Origin: an uncultured Serinicoccus sp.
Lineage (GTDB): Bacteria; Actinomycetota; Actinomycetes; Actinomycetales; Dermatophilaceae
DNA length: 64,000 nt
Direction of reading: 5' to 3'
NCBI RefSeq assembly: GCF_947487915.1
Contig: NZ_CANKYH010000012.1
Span: forward strand, 18,211 to 82,210
The position numbers and the translations under genes were made by a program. Of this stretch, positions 63,925 to 64,000 are shown one piece after another. The notes under the pieces were generated by a model. It was not told the DNA's origin, made no database searches, and saw nothing but the letters and a program-made list of their open reading frames with translations. Position 1 is the first letter of the stretch; each line of letters opens with the position of its first letter.

Positions 63925-64000
63925 GGGGGGCCCGGGCCCATTGACAAGGAACCGCACCCCCGGGGAACCCACCCGGGCCCGCGGCCGGGGGGCACGCCCC
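63925..64000. other. Homopolymer-rich right edge, no gene recognised
   Basis: Runs of ten G, GGGCCCGGGCCC and similar low-complexity sequence fill the last 75 bases. No codon bias or motif is seen; it may be an unresolved edge of an assembly. Confidence 0.5.

Overview
The window is about 64 kb of very GC-rich DNA. I estimate 72-73% G+C by eye. Genes are tightly packed, GTG starts are common, and 4-bp stop/start overlaps (ATGA, GTGA) are frequent. The gene content points to a chromosomal segment of an actinobacterium, most likely Micrococcales (Intrasporangiaceae/Ornithinimicrobiaceae type): acyl-CoA carboxylase beta plus a small epsilon subunit, translational T-box ileS, a folC-DUF4233-ndk neighbourhood, F420/LLM enzyme, DUF3105/DUF305. 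No rRNA, tRNA, CRISPR array, prophage or recognisable insertion sequence was seen.

Layout. 1-9 kb: an LCP cell-wall ligase (cut by the window edge), a transmembrane Ser/Thr kinase, an acyl-CoA dehydrogenase, an LLM oxidoreductase, purE/purK, a GtrA protein and a two-component system. 9-20 kb: enoyl-CoA hydratase, birA, acyl-CoA carboxylase beta/epsilon, a MOSC protein, a GltS glutamate symporter, tam, a DUF885 protein and maf. 20-24 kb: the phenylacetyl-CoA epoxidase operon paaABCDE. 24-31 kb: a GNAT, a YeiB-like membrane protein, a 50-residue orphan behind a pair of PHO-box-like direct repeats, pnp, rpsO, topoisomerase IB and a PIG-L deacetylase. 31-37 kb: a DUF559 endonuclease-like gene flanked by inverted repeats, a Nei-type glycosylase, a PepSY lipoprotein, ppc and a GNAT. 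37-41.6 kb: mrdA-mreD-mreC-mreB. 51.6-62.4 kb: ndk, uppP, DUF4233, DUF3105, DUF305, a repeat peptide coupled to a JmjC/cupin oxygenase, a sucrase/ferredoxin-like protein, folC and ileS with its T-box. The right end carries a second DUF559 gene with its own palindromes.

The most unusual part is 41.65-51.57 kb, lying between mreB and ndk. A leftward operon encodes a subtilase (with three copies of a 9-residue Gly/Tyr/Trp repeat), an ECF-like sigma factor, a small uncharacterised protein and a TPR-CHAT (caspase-like) protease. It runs straight into mreB. Divergently, from a 170-bp intergenic region with an inverted repeat, a four-gene translationally coupled operon encodes an S1/Nal1-like serine protease, an APH-like kinase, a HopA1-like lyase candidate and a LanC-like cyclase. 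The last three are the activities needed to phosphorylate, eliminate and cyclise Ser/Thr and Cys (kinase and HopA1-like lyase as in class V lanthipeptide and thioamitide pathways). The protease has a C-terminal tail in which seven Ser/Thr-Cys pairs alternate over about 65 residues. I propose that the tail is the substrate and that the block is a lanthionine-modified protease system combined with a CHAT/sigma/subtilase proteolytic circuit. This is inference from sequence and context.

A second genome-scale signal is the octamer GGTATGCC (complement GGCATACC). I counted about 30 exact copies, in all three reading frames and in intergenic DNA, where about two are expected from base composition.
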